From NCBI RefSeq assembly GCF_905171775.1, contig NC_053494.1, positions 156,976,456 through 157,040,455 of the forward strand: DNA of 64,000 bases, given 5' to 3'. Numbering within the stretch: position 1 is the stretch's first letter; each line of letters begins with the position of its first letter. Made by a program: the position numbers and the translations under genes. Origin of the DNA: Rana temporaria (Eukaryota > Chordata > Amphibia > Anura > Ranidae). The notes under the pieces are model-generated. The model was not told the DNA's origin and ran no database searches. It was given only the letters and a program-made list of their open reading frames with translations. Below are positions 20,655 to 32,689 of this stretch, piece after piece.

Positions 20655-20960
20655 CACATAGTTACATAGCTACATTTATAGTTAGTCAGGTTGAAAAAAG
20701 ACACAAGTCCATCTAGTTCAACCAATAAACACAGGCGTCAGATTTGAGCATTTTGAAATCTTCCTTATATCTATTGTGACAGCTAGTTATTTTGAAAACA
20801 AACATGGAATAGCAGGCTGCTTCGTAAATGTGCTGAGGGTTGAATTGCAGTGCAGCAGACCGCATGCTAGCAGGGAAGGCATTTCTCTGTACAGTTTCAA
20901 GTGGGGGAATTGATTTTTTTTTCTTAACTGGAAAGAGCAAATTGATTTTGGGTTTCATCT
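20655..20960 (-). mobile_element. CR1-like LINE 3' fragment
   Basis: GGTTGAAAAAAGACACAAGT followed by CCATCTAGTTCAACC (20690-20722) matches, in - orientation, the 3' terminus of the CR1-like copies at 33391 and 37205. The rest of the stretch is only tentatively assigned. Confidence 0.6.
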
Positions 20961-21242
20961 CACCAAATGCTGTTTTCTTATGGATTTAAATCAATGTTTC
21001 ATCAAGAAGGATGAGTAATATGTTTGCTTAGAGGGGTGCTTACACTTTTGACTTTACTTGTCAAGGTTTCATAAAGCTATTATATAAAAATGTATTTGAG
21101 GTTCTGAAATTGAAACTGTATTTCATAAAGCTATGTAATGTGTTTACTTTTTACATAACTGCATTTATTATGCAAGATCAGTTGTATATTTATCTGGCAG
21201 ATTGGCAATGATGACCCATAAAAGTCACAGACTTTTACTTAA

Positions 21243-21708
21243 AGTGGAGGTTCCACCTGAAAAAAAAATGTCCACCAAAAATCAAAAAATAAAATCAAAA
21301 ATAAATAAATGGAAAAAAATGTTTTTCCTTTACTTACCCTAAATAGCTATTGCTATGCGGAAGTGCCGAATCTGCCTCTTCATCCTCCGCAGTGGATTCT
21401 CTTCCTCCTCCTACACTCGGTTTATTCTGGGAACTGTGTGTGTCCCAGAAAGCAGCCGGCCCATTCACAAAGCGCCGCGCTGCTCGCGCATGTGCAGTAG
21501 GAAACGGGCAGTGAAGCCGTACGGCTTCACTCCCTGTTTCCCTTACTGTGGATGGCGGCGCTTGGAGCTGCCAGGATCGAGGATCGGCCTTGGCGGGGGC
21601 CGACATCGCTGGCGGCTGGGACAGGTAAGTGTCCTTATTAAAAGTCAACAGCTCCAGTGTTAGGAGCTGCTGACTTTTAATTTTTTTTTTTGTAATGGAA
21701 CCTCCGCT
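21243..21708. mobile_element. TTAA-flanked MITE (AGTGGAGGTTCCA ends), 466 bp
   Basis: The ends AGTGGAGGTTCCA and TGGAACCTCCGCT are flanked by TTAA (21239-21242 and 21709-21712). It carries a 5' splice-site motif on each strand: ACAG|GTAAGTG with GT at 21625 on +, and ACTTACC at 21332-21338 for -. The same family is at 54706. Confidence 0.88.
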
Positions 21709-21794
21709 TTAAAATAGCTATAAGTGCTATATATACATTTTTAGATGTTTTAAATATTTTGTGCTGTAATCCAGTTGATATGAAGCTCCTGTAA

Positions 21795-22150
21795 GGCCTC
21801 GTACACACGATCAGTCCATCCGATGAGAACGGTCTGAAGGACCGTTGTCATCGGTTAACCGATGAAGCTGACTGATGGCCTGTCGCGCCTACACACCATC
21901 GGTTAAATAACCGATTGTGTCAGAACGCGGTGACGTAAAACACAACGACGTGCTGAAAAAAATTAAGTTCAATGCTTCCAAGCATGCGTCGACTTGATTC
22001 TGAGCATGCGTGGATTTTTAACCGTAAAGCTAGGCTTTTTTTTAACTGATGGTTAAATAACCTATAGGGCCCACACATGATCGGTTTTGACCGATGAAAA
22101 CGGTCCATCAGACCGTTGTGCTCTGGTTAACCGATCGTGTGTACGAGGCC
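21795..22150. mobile_element. GGCCTCG-family MITE, subfamily with GGTTAACCGAT, TSD TAA
   Basis: The ends GGCCTCGTACACACGATC and GATCGTGTGTACGAGGCC are perfect inverses flanked by TAA (21792-21794 and 22151-22153). The interior is unlike the other copies (ACCGATGA, GGTTAAATAACCGAT) except for a CGCGGTGACGTA block near 21926-21937 and AGCATGCG motifs. Confidence 0.92.
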
Positions 22151-22164
22151 TAAGTGTACACACT

Positions 22165-22906
22165 GGCCCGGATTCAGATACATTTTCGTATCTATCGGCG
22201 GGCATAGCGTATCTCATATACACTACGCCGCCGTAACTTAGGGCGCAAGTTCCGTATTCAGAAAGAACTTGCGCCCTAAGTTACGGCGGCGTAGTGTAAA
22301 TGTGTCGGCGTAAGCCCGCCTAATTCAAATGTGGATGATGTGGGTGTGTTTTATTTAAATTACTTGTGACCCTACGTAATTGACGTTTCTTACAAACGGC
22401 GCATGCGCCGTCCGTGAACGTTTCCAAGTGCGCATGCTCCAAATTAGGCCGCAAACTGTCAATGCTTTCGAAGTGAGCGTAATTTACGTACAGCCCTATT
22501 CGCGGATGACTTACGCAAACGACGTAAAATACGACGCTGTTCGTTAGTTTTCGACGCCCATACCTAACATGACTTACCCCTTCTTTATGAGGGGTATCTT
22601 TACGCCGGAAACAGCCTTACGTAAACGACGTAAAAAAAATGCGCCGGGCGGACATACGTTTCTGAATCGGCGTATCTACCTAATTTGCATATTCAACGCG
22701 GAAGTCTAGGGAAGCGCCCCTAGCGGTCAGCGTAAATATTGCACCCTAAGATACGACGGCGTAGTAGACTTACGCCGCTCGTATCTAGGCAACATTGAGG
22801 CGTATCTGATTCTATGAATCAGACGCCGAGATGCGACGGCCCGCACTCAGAGTTACGACGGCATATCTGGAGATACGCCGTCGTAACTGCTTTCTGAATC
22901 CGGGCC
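22165..22906. mobile_element. Long MITE with GGCCCGGATTCAGA ends, ~742 bp
   Basis: The ends GGCCCGGATTCAGA and TCTGAATCCGGGCC are inverse. The flanks ACT/ATT do not give a clean duplication. The body is CG- and TACG-rich, like 17356, with internal inverted repeats near 22235-22300 (CTTAGGGCGCAAGTTC). Confidence 0.75.
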
Positions 22907-23576
22907 ATTTGCTCTGGTCAAAATGTGCAAGTTTCACAGACTGGCAGGTCCATGCTTCTGTCACATCTTGGTCACCACTGTTGCCATCTTCTCCAGAACT
23001 TCTTTATGGGAGGGTGGGTCTTATAATGTAACCCTAGGACATGTGTGCTGGACTTATATTGTTCCAGCACCTGGCTCCAATTTTTGTAGGAGACCAATGG
23101 TATAAAGACCAATGATATAAAGTGCACTACTCTTTTTTTTTTTTACATCTACATGTGCTCGATATATCCAAAAACATAAGAATCTAAAAAGGTATTGAAG
23201 GTATTAAATAAATTAAATGATACAAATATAATTTAAGTAAAATGTGCCAAAAAGTGCCAGTGCCTGAATTAAAGTTCAATCCGTAACTCCATTAAAAAAA
23301 TGAATTAAACATTCATACAAGAAAGTCTTTTGTGATAAGTAAGTGCAAAGTTTTCATCAAAAAATTTGATTGGTGTATAGATCAATCACATCCTCTAATA
23401 ATCAATCCAGTGCTCTCAAAGTGACCATGCAGTGCTATTCCACTTCAATTCACTCTATGTAGGCTGTGCCCCAACCCCAATGGGTCCACACTCAACAAAT
23501 GTGTTGACCTCATATGGCTTATTCCAAAAGCGATCAAAAGAAAGCTTTCCACTCTGCTGTGCGTGGCTGGGTGTCC
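22907..23576. other. Unrecognised intronic sequence
   Basis: No terminal repeats or coding frame can be supported. A T-run lies at about 23132-23143. Confidence 0.45.
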
Positions 23577-23580
23577 TTAA

Positions 23581-24690
23581 CCACTTGCCGACTTGCTGCC
23601 ATTATTATACTGCGGCAGGTCGGCACCATCCCGCAAACCGGCGTAGCTGTACGTTGGTCTTTTTAAGCGGGATAGCGGGCGTGCACTCGCTTCAGTGCGG
23701 GGGTACCAATGCTCATAACCAGTGGTCGCGATGACCGCTATCCACGAGCGATGACAGCCACTAAAGGCAGAACAGGGACGTGTGTGTGCAAACACACACA
23801 TCACTGTTCTGTGGGGAGAGGAGATGCAGATTGGGAGTTCCTACAAGATGGGAACCACAATCTGTCATCTCCTATAGTGAGTCCCCTCTCCCACAGTTAG
23901 AACACACACTAGGGAACATGTTTAACCCCTTGATCTCTCCCCTAGTGTTAACCCCTTCTCTGCCAGTGACATTTACACATTAATCAGTGCATTTTTATAG
24001 CACTAATCGCTGTATAAATGCCAATGGTTCCAAAAATGTGTCAAAAGTGTCGCACCATAAAAATCGCAGATCACCGCCATTACTAGTAAAAAATAAATAA
24101 ATGACATAAATCTATTAGCTATTTTGTAGACGCTATAACTTTTGCGCAAACTAATTAATATACACTTGTTGCGATTTTTATTACCAAAAATATGAATAAA
24201 GCCTCGTACACACGGTCAGACTTTTTGCCAACAAACTTAAAAATTAGTTTTCTAAAAAATCTGACCGTGTGTACGATCCTCGGACAAACTTTTTTGGTTT
24301 TCATCGGACAAAAGCTCACTCTGCAAACGGACAAACTTTTTGGCAACAAAAGTCCGATGGTGCAATGTCCGACCGTGTGTACAGAAATCCATCGGACTTT
24401 TGTACACGCATGCTCAGAACCAATGTTAAAATCAACCAACAATAGCAGAAGTTGACCAAAGGGTGGTGGTATAGAGCAGAAAAGAGCAGTAAAACCATGT
24501 GATGTTGGGAAAGTTTTCAGAAAAGTCCTGCCGTGTGTATGCTATGGGTGTGCCCGGCCAACTCCCTTCAAACAAAAATCCATGGAAAAGTTTTTTTGAA
24601 GTCCGATCGTGTGTATGAGGCTTTAGAATACATATCGGCCTAAACTGAGGACAAAATTTGCTTTTTTTAAAAAGAAAATGGGGATAGACT
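23581..24690 (-). mobile_element. CCACTT-family element in reverse, split by a MITE
   Basis: TTAA (23577-23580) precedes CCACTTGCCGACTTGCTGCC. Family features appear in reverse order (CTAGTGTTAACCCCTT, TTTTTATAGCACTAATCGC, TTTTGCGCAAAC). The MITE at 24200-24622 interrupts it: CGATTTTTATTACCAAAAAT before and ACATATCGGCCTAAACTGAG after are contiguous, in reverse, at 20030-20070. The far end is degraded. Confidence 0.75.
24200..24622. mobile_element. GGCCTCG-family MITE subfamily, 423 bp
   Basis: The ends AGCCTCGTACACACGGTC and GATCGTGTGTATGAGGCT are flanked by TAA/TTA. The interior has repeated CGGACTTTTG and GACAAACTTTTTGG motifs and ACGCATGCTCAGAACC, which links it to the 21795 and 40924 subfamilies. 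Confidence 0.85.
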
Positions 24691-24923
24691 CCCTCCATAG
24701 GTGGTTCAGGCAAACTCGGTAGATTGCTTAAAAAAAAGGCCTGGATTATTTCCTAAATGTACATAATATAACTGGGTACTAACAGTTTTAGGTAAAGTTG
24801 ATCCTGGGAAAATCTGATTGCCTCTCGGAGGATAAGGAAGGAATTTTGCTTTTCTGGGTTTTTTCGCCTTCCTCTGGATCAACTCTGGGTGAAGGATTGT
24901 GTATATTGAATTGTTATTTTTTA

Positions 24924-25064
24924 TTTTTTTTGGTTGAAGCTGAAGTTGAAGCTCTTCATCATCCAATTATGTGCAAGCAAAAAAAAATTTTTTTTTTTTT
25001 TTTTTTTTTGCTTGCACATAATTGGATGATGAAGAGCTTCAACTTCAGCTTCAACCAAAAAAAA
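24924..25064. repeat. Perfect hairpin with ~60-bp arms
   Basis: The arms (GGTTGAAGCTGAAGTTGAAG ... TTATGTGCAAGC and inverse) match essentially perfectly around an A9/T20 centre. The TGTGCAAGC / CCAATTATG motif ties it to the TTGCTTGCACATGATTGG repeat family. Its perfection suggests recent formation or gene conversion between arms. Confidence 0.92.
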
Positions 25065-25066
25065 TT

Positions 25067-25478
25067 CATTCTTTTACAAAGTGAAATGTCACATTCACTT
25101 TGCCTTTAGAAAATCAACCATTATATCTCTGATATGTAATCACAGGCTTCTATATGACCAATATAAGCCTTTTCAATTCATCATCTCTGATACAAGCTTG
25201 CTGACGTAAGTTTCCAGTTTTAAAAGACATGTCCTCTTCTGTCTGATATGAATGGCCCTTCTAACTAAAGAGAATTTAGTTGGCTGACCTTGTTTGATGC
25301 AGGGCTTTAGAGAGTGAACTTAGAATTAAGCACTATTCATTCAGTCTTATTAAACCATGATTACTAAAGAATGTACTCTAGAGCAAAAATACAGTCCGAC
25401 TAATGCTTCCTAAAAGTCAAAATAATAAGCACTAGCCAAATTTAACCGCATTTGTGTGCTATTAACCTAGAATTATCT
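25067..25478. other. Unrecognised intronic sequence
   Basis: No gene or element ends are seen beyond an AAAATCAACC repeat flank near 25110. Confidence 0.45.
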
Positions 25479-25486
25479 GGTACATT

Positions 25487-25959
25487 CAGGGCTCAAGTCC
25501 TGCGGGAACGTGTGGGAACAGAGTTTCTGCACTTTTTTCACAGCAGGAACTCAGTTCCCTTTGCAGGACTAGAGCAGCTAAGAGCAGTCGAGCCGCCCGA
25601 GCCAATCCTTCACTAAGCGGCAATGCCCAGCTTGAGTCACTGTCAGAACTTGCTTCTTTCTAAATCCTGCGATAACTCGCGGCAGACCTCCGCAATTGTC
25701 TCCTGGGAACAATGACAAAAGCTCCCAGGAGACATTGCGGCATCGAGGAAGTGACGTAATTCCCGCACACTACCCGATGAATCCATATACAGGAAGCGGA
25801 CAGTAACATAAAGGATTACAAAGGTACAGTGGATCGAAAAAAAAAAAACATGCGGTTTAGTAATTATGCATATGAGCGTATAATTTTTTTTTTTTTTTGG
25901 TGGGGGAGTGGATCTTGGGTGGGAGTTCCCACACTTTTTTCCCCAGGACTTGACCCCTG
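25487..25959. mobile_element. hAT MITE, 473 bp, 8-bp TSD
   Basis: The ends CAGGGCTCAAGTCCTG and CAGGACTTGACCCCTG are flanked by exact GGTACATT duplications (25479-25486 and 25960-25967). Sub-terminal GGGAACGTGTGGGAAC and GGGAGTTCCCACAC are also partly inverse. No coding capacity is seen. Confidence 0.93.
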
Positions 25960-25967
25960 GGTACATT

Positions 25968-26799
25968 AGCATCTATCAATCACATCTCAAACGTCATATA
26001 TTTACTATATTATTTTATGGGACGTTTCCAGGTCAATAAAAAGGTTAATTAAAGATTGCTTAACGGATATCAGTTGTCCTAAATCCAAATCTACTACTGT
26101 ATACAGTATATTTATATATATTTTTTGTTGTTTCATTGATAAAATGAGGATGAATGTGAAAACTATTAAAAATAACTCATTAACATAGGTTAAAAAAAAA
26201 AGCTTTATTCTTCAATTGATATTTTAAAAGGAAACTATAATGGATTTGTGACAATATTCTTTAACTTTTTTTATGTTTTTTAATTCATGTTTTATATTTG
26301 TTTTCTTGTTTCACCATTTTTTATGAAAACCTTGTTTTACAAACAAGCACTGAATACAGATGCACCCATGGCAAAGCATTCAGAGAGTATCATTGATCGT
26401 TTTCTAATGAGAAAGTATAGTGGAAGCTGGTTACTTTCAGACAGCGGACCTGATGTACATACTGCAGTGACCTTCAGGGACCACCGAGGGACCTAGGTGC
26501 ACATTGCACAGTAACAGCAAACACATGTAGCGCTGTAATTGCATAGGGAGAGATACGGGGAGCTGAAGTAGTTCTCGGCATTGCTTCTACCCCTTTTGAT
26601 CCCCTGCCATCAGGAAGTAATTGCCAGGGGAGAGACAAGTGCAGCGGTAGAGTAGCACAGAGCCCTCCAGAGAGTCAGCCCAAACACTCATCATCAGGAG
26701 CCTACCAGCTGTCTCCTGACCTCTGCTTAGCTAGGCGGGAGGGAGGAGACAGCTTCTGCCATCTCAGTCTTCCTCTGGTAAGCGACTGAAGAAATGCTA
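25968..26799. other. Unrecognised intronic sequence
   Basis: This stretch is mostly A/T-rich. A non-repetitive, more GC-rich tract at 26440-26790 has no splice-flanked open frame that I can support. Confidence 0.45.
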
Positions 26800-27090
26800 A
26801 TCAAAGGTAGGGATGAGCTTCGTATTCGAGTCAAACTCGTGTTCGACCCGAACATCATATGTTCGATCGTTCGTCGAAACACGAACAAAGCGGGTCATTC
26901 GCGCCAAATTCAAGCTACGTTTCACAGACCATAATTCACTGCGGCATCGCTGGCTGATGATTGGCCAAGCATGCACTATGACCCGCATGCTTGGCCAATC
27001 ACAGCTTGCAAAAAACAGAGAGCCATAATTGGCCAAAGCCAGGGTGGCTTTGGCCAATTATGGCTCAGGGGGTTTAGTACATGCCCCACA

Positions 27091-27099
27091 CTATAAAAG
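27091..27099 (+). promoter_or_regulatory. TATA box with upstream inverted CCAAT motifs
   Basis: CTATAAAAGG at 27091-27100 is a consensus TATA element. Within 140 bp upstream are four ATTGGCCA/TGGCCAAT motifs (near 26960, 26992, 27030 and 27051), the inverted CCAAT arrangement of RNA polymerase II promoters. A start site would be expected near 27120. Activity is inferred only. Confidence 0.4.
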
Positions 27100-27404
27100 G
27101 CTGCCTGCAGGTCGGCCTTGTGTAGTGTGTTGCGGTGGTTAAGAGAGGACAGAGAGAGTGTCATTTTTTGCAGGTAGATAGAGCAGGCAGGCTAGTCAGT
27201 TAATGTTACAGTGTGTAGAGGATATATATACATCACATATATTTATACACTGTATAGTTTAGCTAGATCACTTATTCCTAATTTACTGGCAGGCAGGTGA
27301 TTGTGCTAGGTGCAGTACGTGGTTTATTGCCTGTGTCCTCTGTAGTTTGTACCTAAAGCTACTTGGTGTGTATCGGCCGTGTGCTCTGTAGTTTGCACCT
27401 AAAG

Positions 27405-27717
27405 ATTCAGGAGCAGTGATTTTAATGATGCTTAAGTTAAAAAGAAAAAAAAAATGAAAAATTCCTTTAAATATTGTACCTGCTGGGTGTCTATAGTATG
27501 CCTGTGAAAATGTCTTTGAGAACCGTTTCAGGACTCCTGAAAAAAACGACCGTTTTTAAAACTTTTTTTCCATTGATACATGTTCCCTCGGGCAAGACCG
27601 GGTTCTCAAAGACGTTTTCACAGGCATACTATAGACACCCAGCAGGTACAATATTTAAAGGAATTTTTAATTTTTTTTTTTTTTTTATGTAGGCATCATT
27701 AAAATCACTGCTCCTGA
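27405..27717. repeat. Hairpin inside the hAT element
   Basis: AGGAGCAGTGATTTTAATGA through GCCTGTGAAAA is mirrored by TTTTCACAGGC through TCATTAAAATCACTGCTCCT. The arms are about 130 bp with small differences. A tract after the right arm (27719-27780) repeats the hairpin centre (AACGACCGTTTTTAAAAC-like). Confidence 0.88.
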
Positions 27718-27962
27718 AAAAACAACCGTTTTTAAAACTTTTTTTCCATTGATACATGTTCCCTGGGGCAAGACCCGGGTTCTCAGAGACGTTTTACGAC
27801 AATAACTTGCATATTAGGCTTTAAAATGAGCACTTTTGAATTCAAATGTTCGAGCCCCATAGACGTCAATGGGGTTCTAAATGTTTGCGCGAATGTTCGG
27901 TCCGTTCGAAGGTTCTGGTGCAAACCGAACTTGGGGGTGTTCGGCTCATCCCTAATCAAAGG

Positions 27963-30385
27963 GAGTCAGCCTAATGTGCAAAACAGATCTGAAGCTAATA
28001 ACGCACATATCAGTTCTTGTGGGGTTCAGAAACTGTGTCAAATTGCAATTTGTGCTATCTTTTTCTGTTTTTTGAAGCACATGTCTCACATCCCCTTCAA
28101 CATAGAACTATTTTTTTTTTTTGGGCAAATCAAATGTGCATCACACATGCACCAAAAGAAAATGCCCAATGTGTTCCTGGTTGAAACTTTATACAAAAGC
28201 TTCTGCCGAGAGCAGGAGGGAAGTGGGGAAGTTAGTGGAAGGAGCCATCGCTTTGTCTTGTTTAATTGTATCTAAATTGCAACTTGAGATATTGAGCTTT
28301 GGGCTCAATATCAAAAGAAAAATATTTTTTATTTTCAGCAAAGCAGATGATGATAGCTCAAAAAACATGTAAAAAGGAGCATAGAGCCCTGCCTGATGAG
28401 TGACTATAAAAATACAATGTATTCACATGCACTTTTTTTATTAGAGTCTAACAGTCCGGGGAATACTTTTTTTTTATATTTGTCTTCGGAATGTAGAATT
28501 TTTCTGCTTAATCTGGTTTTCCATGGCTATGTTTGTCACCCCATGGGACTGAGGCACTGCGTCCTCCTTTAGCCGCACATGTCCACTTTCTTTCACCATC
28601 CTCCACTCTGCGAATGATGAAATATACCCATGAATTATATTTTCTGGCGTCTCAATCCCCTTTCTTTCACGTGAGAAATGTGTGTCTCAATACCCTTTCT
28701 TTCACATGAAAGTGCTGGTCATTGACCGCTCAAGTACCCAGTATTGCTAAATTGGACAATGGGAGAAACGTTAGCTTACCCACATATTGCCAGATTACCA
28801 AAAAGACAGAGTAAGCACATGTCTATGAGCTCCATGCTGTTTAAGGGCCGTGCGACAATGGCTCAAAACAACATTTATTTGATCTTGAAAGAAAACTACA
28901 TTGAAGTTTTCTTAAATTGTTTAAAAAAAGCTAGAAAATCAACTCAAAGAAACGAAAAACAAAAAAAATATATACTTAAAAAAAAAATGCATTAAAGGCA
29001 CTAAAGAGAAAATCTTGTATTAATTTAATGTACCCAATAACAACTTAAAGCACATAAACCATAGGCATCAAGTTCACTTTACAGTTTGTTTCTTAAAAGC
29101 TCATCTTCTTGCAGCTGTCAATTTGTAAAATAATTTTGGTGCAACCTACATATGTGTAATGTGTACAGTAGTGATGGTCATCCCCATCTAGCGGCCGATG
29201 TGCACACTGCTTAGTTCAATGTTATCCCATTAGAGAGTACGCACCAGAAACATGCAGAAACCTGTAAGGGGTCCCTATGGTTTTGAATGCCTAGGGGCGT
29301 CCACAGAGTTTAATCTGGCACTGTAAACATGGCTTATTTGCCAACAGAGTATAGGGGAGGAAGGGGGTGCGACAGCAAAGGGAGTAAATGCATCTGGTTG
29401 GGGTGGGTAGCATTGCTTTCTCTGCATAACAAACATTAATTTTGATTAAGGGTCAAAGGCAAATGGAGTAAAACATGTTGACTATTTGATAAGCACTGTA
29501 TATGTGAGAATTCACATATTATAGAAGTTTGGTTTATCAGAATTCAAAATGGGATTTCAAATTCTGTGTTTTGGTGTGCTGCATAAATTGTCGCCCCTAA
29601 TTAGAAATCCTGTAATAATAATAATTTGCATATAACTTCAGCTGTATATATCTTCGGATGTGCTGGTGGCTTGATATGTGGTTTTCACTGAAGGTATACT
29701 GCTCATCATATACTGTGACTAGTCTGAATTTCCCAGTTTAGTGAAGCACTTTTTGGCATCTGCTTCTAGCTTCCACTTTGATTTTTTTGCCAGTTCTTAT
29801 TTTGAATGTTTCTGAATTTAGTAATGACTCTTTTAGCAATTATAGATCATTACATAATTCCACTTTTCCCAAAATACCAAACTTCAACTAAAAATAGCAA
29901 ACATGTATTAAATCTGTTAGAATTAGTCATGTAGTGTTATTTTAGTGTTGTTTTAAGGTAAATATGTCACTATTATTAACTAACAATAGCAGTAGCCCTG
30001 CAATCGAAACGATTGAGCAGAAGCTGTTTCCTCAGTAAAAGGGTCACCAAAGGTCTGCTGGAGAATGATGAAGACAAGATACCTGTCTGATGAGACATAT
30101 GCCCTGTGGACAAATACTTGTTAGGAGAACCAGCACTGTGTTCCTCTTGAGGACTAGTCAAAGGTTTTGTTTTTGTAGAAGGGAGGCCTTATGACCTGTG
30201 CTCCTGGAGCCCCAGACCAACTATCCAGACAACACTACTCATTAATACTCTGCTGAGGGTATATCTTCTAGCAACGACTTGTTAAAGCCAGTTGAACAAT
30301 GACAGGAGAACAATCTTTATGCCTAAAGTGATCTTTTTAAGAACAGTGTTAAATCTTTCTTTCACAAAGTATACCTAAAGGCATA
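27963..30385. other. Least repeat-marked part of the intron
   Basis: About 2.4 kb shows no transposon ends that I can pair. Short ORFs here have no motif or splice context. A short direct repeat, CCCTTTCTTTCAC(A/G)TGA, occurs near 28660 and 28693. If conserved non-coding sequence exists in this window, this is a reasonable place to look. Confidence 0.45.
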
Positions 30386-30757
30386 ACTTTTTTTTTTCAA
30401 TTCTGGATGGAGTGCAGAGGGATTATAATACCTGTCAGGTTTTTCTGTCTGTGCCCCCATCAGGGAGATTCACCCTCTATATTCATCCGGTTTACCTTTA
30501 TCGATGAGAGTGAAAGTGAAAGAAAATCCCAAATTTTGGCTTGCCTCCAGAACAGGAAGGAAAATCTTCCAATGAGGACACTAGTTCTAGTGACCCTGGT
30601 GACAGCCACGGACTCTCGTTTTGGCAGGATTTCTTCTCACTTCCTTTTTTGACTATGGGGCGGGAAGTAAGAAAAATCACCCCAATGGGGCAAAGATGGC
30701 AAAAAAATATCTCAAATAAAAAATAATTAAAAGTTTTGTCTATAATTGTACTTTAAA
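30386..30757. repeat. Dispersed repeat (GGGGGAGATTCACCC / GACACTAGTTCTAGTGACCC)
   Basis: Parts recur at 2690-2790 (inverse), 41281-41350 (GGGGACACTAGTTCTGATG) and 62340-62520 (TTCAATGGGGACACAGACAT). The copies are too diverged to define ends. Translations here are not genes. Confidence 0.55.
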
Positions 30758-31752
30758 GTTATATGTTTATCTCTCCCCCTCCCCTACCCAGACCCAGTGC
30801 ATGATATCCATTGACCCACTTTGGGCAATTTTGCCTTGCCCCCAGAAGTGACTCCTTGCACACTCACTACCCAATGTTCGCTGTTCATGGTGTTTCACAT
30901 ACATGTGTGCTTCTTTGAACCAAGCTAATGGAAACCTCAGGTATACAAGGAAGATATGATAATGAAGGTAATATAATGTATTCATCCTTCTCCCCCTCTT
31001 TCCTCCTATTTTACTACATGTAGGTAATACTGACTGTTATGTGCCATTTATATTGATAATTACAGACATTGTGAACATAATCACTGCCTAATGTGTGTAC
31101 GTCTGTTTTTGTTTATTTTCAATGAAAAATAAAAAACCTTTTGTTAAAAAAAGTTAAATGTTTATCCTCTCTTTTCAACAACTGATTGCTTTTTAAGCTA
31201 CCCCAAAGCAATCATAACAGTTCTGAACCCCTGCATGAGGAATAATGTAAGTTTTATTACAGTAACATGCAGCCACATGCAACTTCCCACCACCTGTAGT
31301 AGATATAACTTCTAAAACAACAGTATTAAGCCAAAAAGTGATAATTTTTGCCTGTAAAATTAACAGTTAACAAACAGCTGTCATTGTAGAGGTTGACAGC
31401 TCTTCTGCATATAGGTTTCAGGGCAGAACCCCTAACAGTCCTACCATACCTGGCCCAGGCCGATCAGTCTGGCCTTCAAATTTGGACCTTTCTTTAAATG
31501 ACAGATTCCAGTCACTGGAAACTTGTCGTGATTGGCCATGGCAGGCTCTTGAGGAAAGTAGTACAGGAGTTGGTCTCATCTATGAAAAAGAGTACATGCA
31601 GAGCCAGATTTCTGTAAAACAAACATAGCTGATGTCCTAGGGAGTCAAGACTCCCAAGGCACGCAGCCACCGCCCATATTATGTTGTCGACAGTAATGCA
31701 TTGCATAAAAAGTACCTGACTAACACCCTGCCTGTGAAATCAGATTGGGTCC
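30758..31752. other. Unrecognised intronic sequence
   Basis: No gene or paired element ends are seen. It ends at the left edge of the 3.8-kb duplication. Confidence 0.45.
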
Positions 31753-31877
31753 TTGTTGTTGATGCTCCTAAACAGATTTATGTAGATAGTGTGGACAGAC
31801 TATGGCTTTCAGCCTCTTCATACCCAGTCTCAGCATGTTTTTGACATTTATGATCTATAAGATCGTGTTATTGTTAA

Positions 31878-32049
31878 AGTTATTGTAAAGTCTTTTTTTT
31901 TCAAAATGAAAATAACAAACACTTGTGGACGTTGCTGGAGATAGAGGGGGCTCAGGTACGTATTAGGGTGGCTGAGAGAGACTACTGCATAGAATGCACT
32001 ACTACATACAATGCATTAAGATAAAAAACTTTCTGGCTTTACAACTCCT
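31878..32049. mobile_element. TTAA MITE in duplication unit 1, 172 bp
   Basis: The ends AGTTATTGTAAAG and CTTTACAACTCC are flanked by TTAA (31874-31877 and 32050-32053). It carries CTCAG|GTACGTA, a 5' splice-site-like motif, near 31955. Confidence 0.85.
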
Positions 32050-32500
32050 TTAATGCTAACCAGTTTACTAGGGGAAGAGAGGCAGAACAGGACACGTGGC
32101 TTATAAATTTAGCACAGTTGGGATATGTCACCCCATAGTAACCAGTACCTGAAAAAAGACCTTCAATGGCAAGATTACAAGGTATTATTTTTGTGAAAAC
32201 TGTAGATTTAAAAAAATGTAATGTAAATTAAAAGCTTATAAAATTTAAAGCAGACCTTCAATCTCCCAAGCACGGTCCCACCTCTCTACCCCTTCTTTCC
32301 GTTCTCTGCAGAAATATAGCTTTTTTTTTTTACTCTTTTGTTTAGCTCTTTTTTTAATAGAATGTCTGTCCTGCCTCCTCATTTGTCAATTTGTAATGAC
32401 ATTTCTGTAGTGTGAAGTCATCTGAGGTAAAACTTAGAAAGGACTTATAAGGACATACCATCTTTGTATGTTCTTATAAGTCCTCTTAACCAGGTTTTGG

Positions 32501-32683
32501 AGGCATTCTCGTCGGGAAACAGGCCAACAAGAATCTCAACGAGAAAAAATAGATAAATTTTTTCTCGTTGAGATTCTGGCCAGACTTCCAGATGAGAAAC
32601 CTGAATGCCTCGTACACACGAACAGGAATCTCGGCAAGAATCAGTTTTCTTGCTGGTTTTTGTCGAGAGTACAAGGCCTCAGT
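32501..32683. mobile_element. GGCCTCG-type MITE fragment, unit 1
   Basis: The palindrome AGAATCTCAACGAG...CTCGTTGAGATTCT is followed by TGCCTCGTACACACGAAC and a damaged right end (GAGAGTACAAGGCCTCAG). Unit 2 keeps about 15 bp that are deleted here. Confidence 0.7.
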
Positions 32684-32689
32684 CTTTCC

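Larger units (their letters stand above)
26808..27954. mobile_element. hAT-type element with promoter-like core, 1,147 bp
   Basis: The ends TAGGGATGAGC and GCTCATCCCTA are perfect inverses flanked by exact ATCAAAGG duplications (26800-26807 and 27955-27962). Sub-terminal GTTCGA/TTCGAA motifs lie on both sides. Inside are a CCAAT/TATA-like region (26950-27100) and a hairpin (27405-27717). No transposase frame was recognised. Confidence 0.9.
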
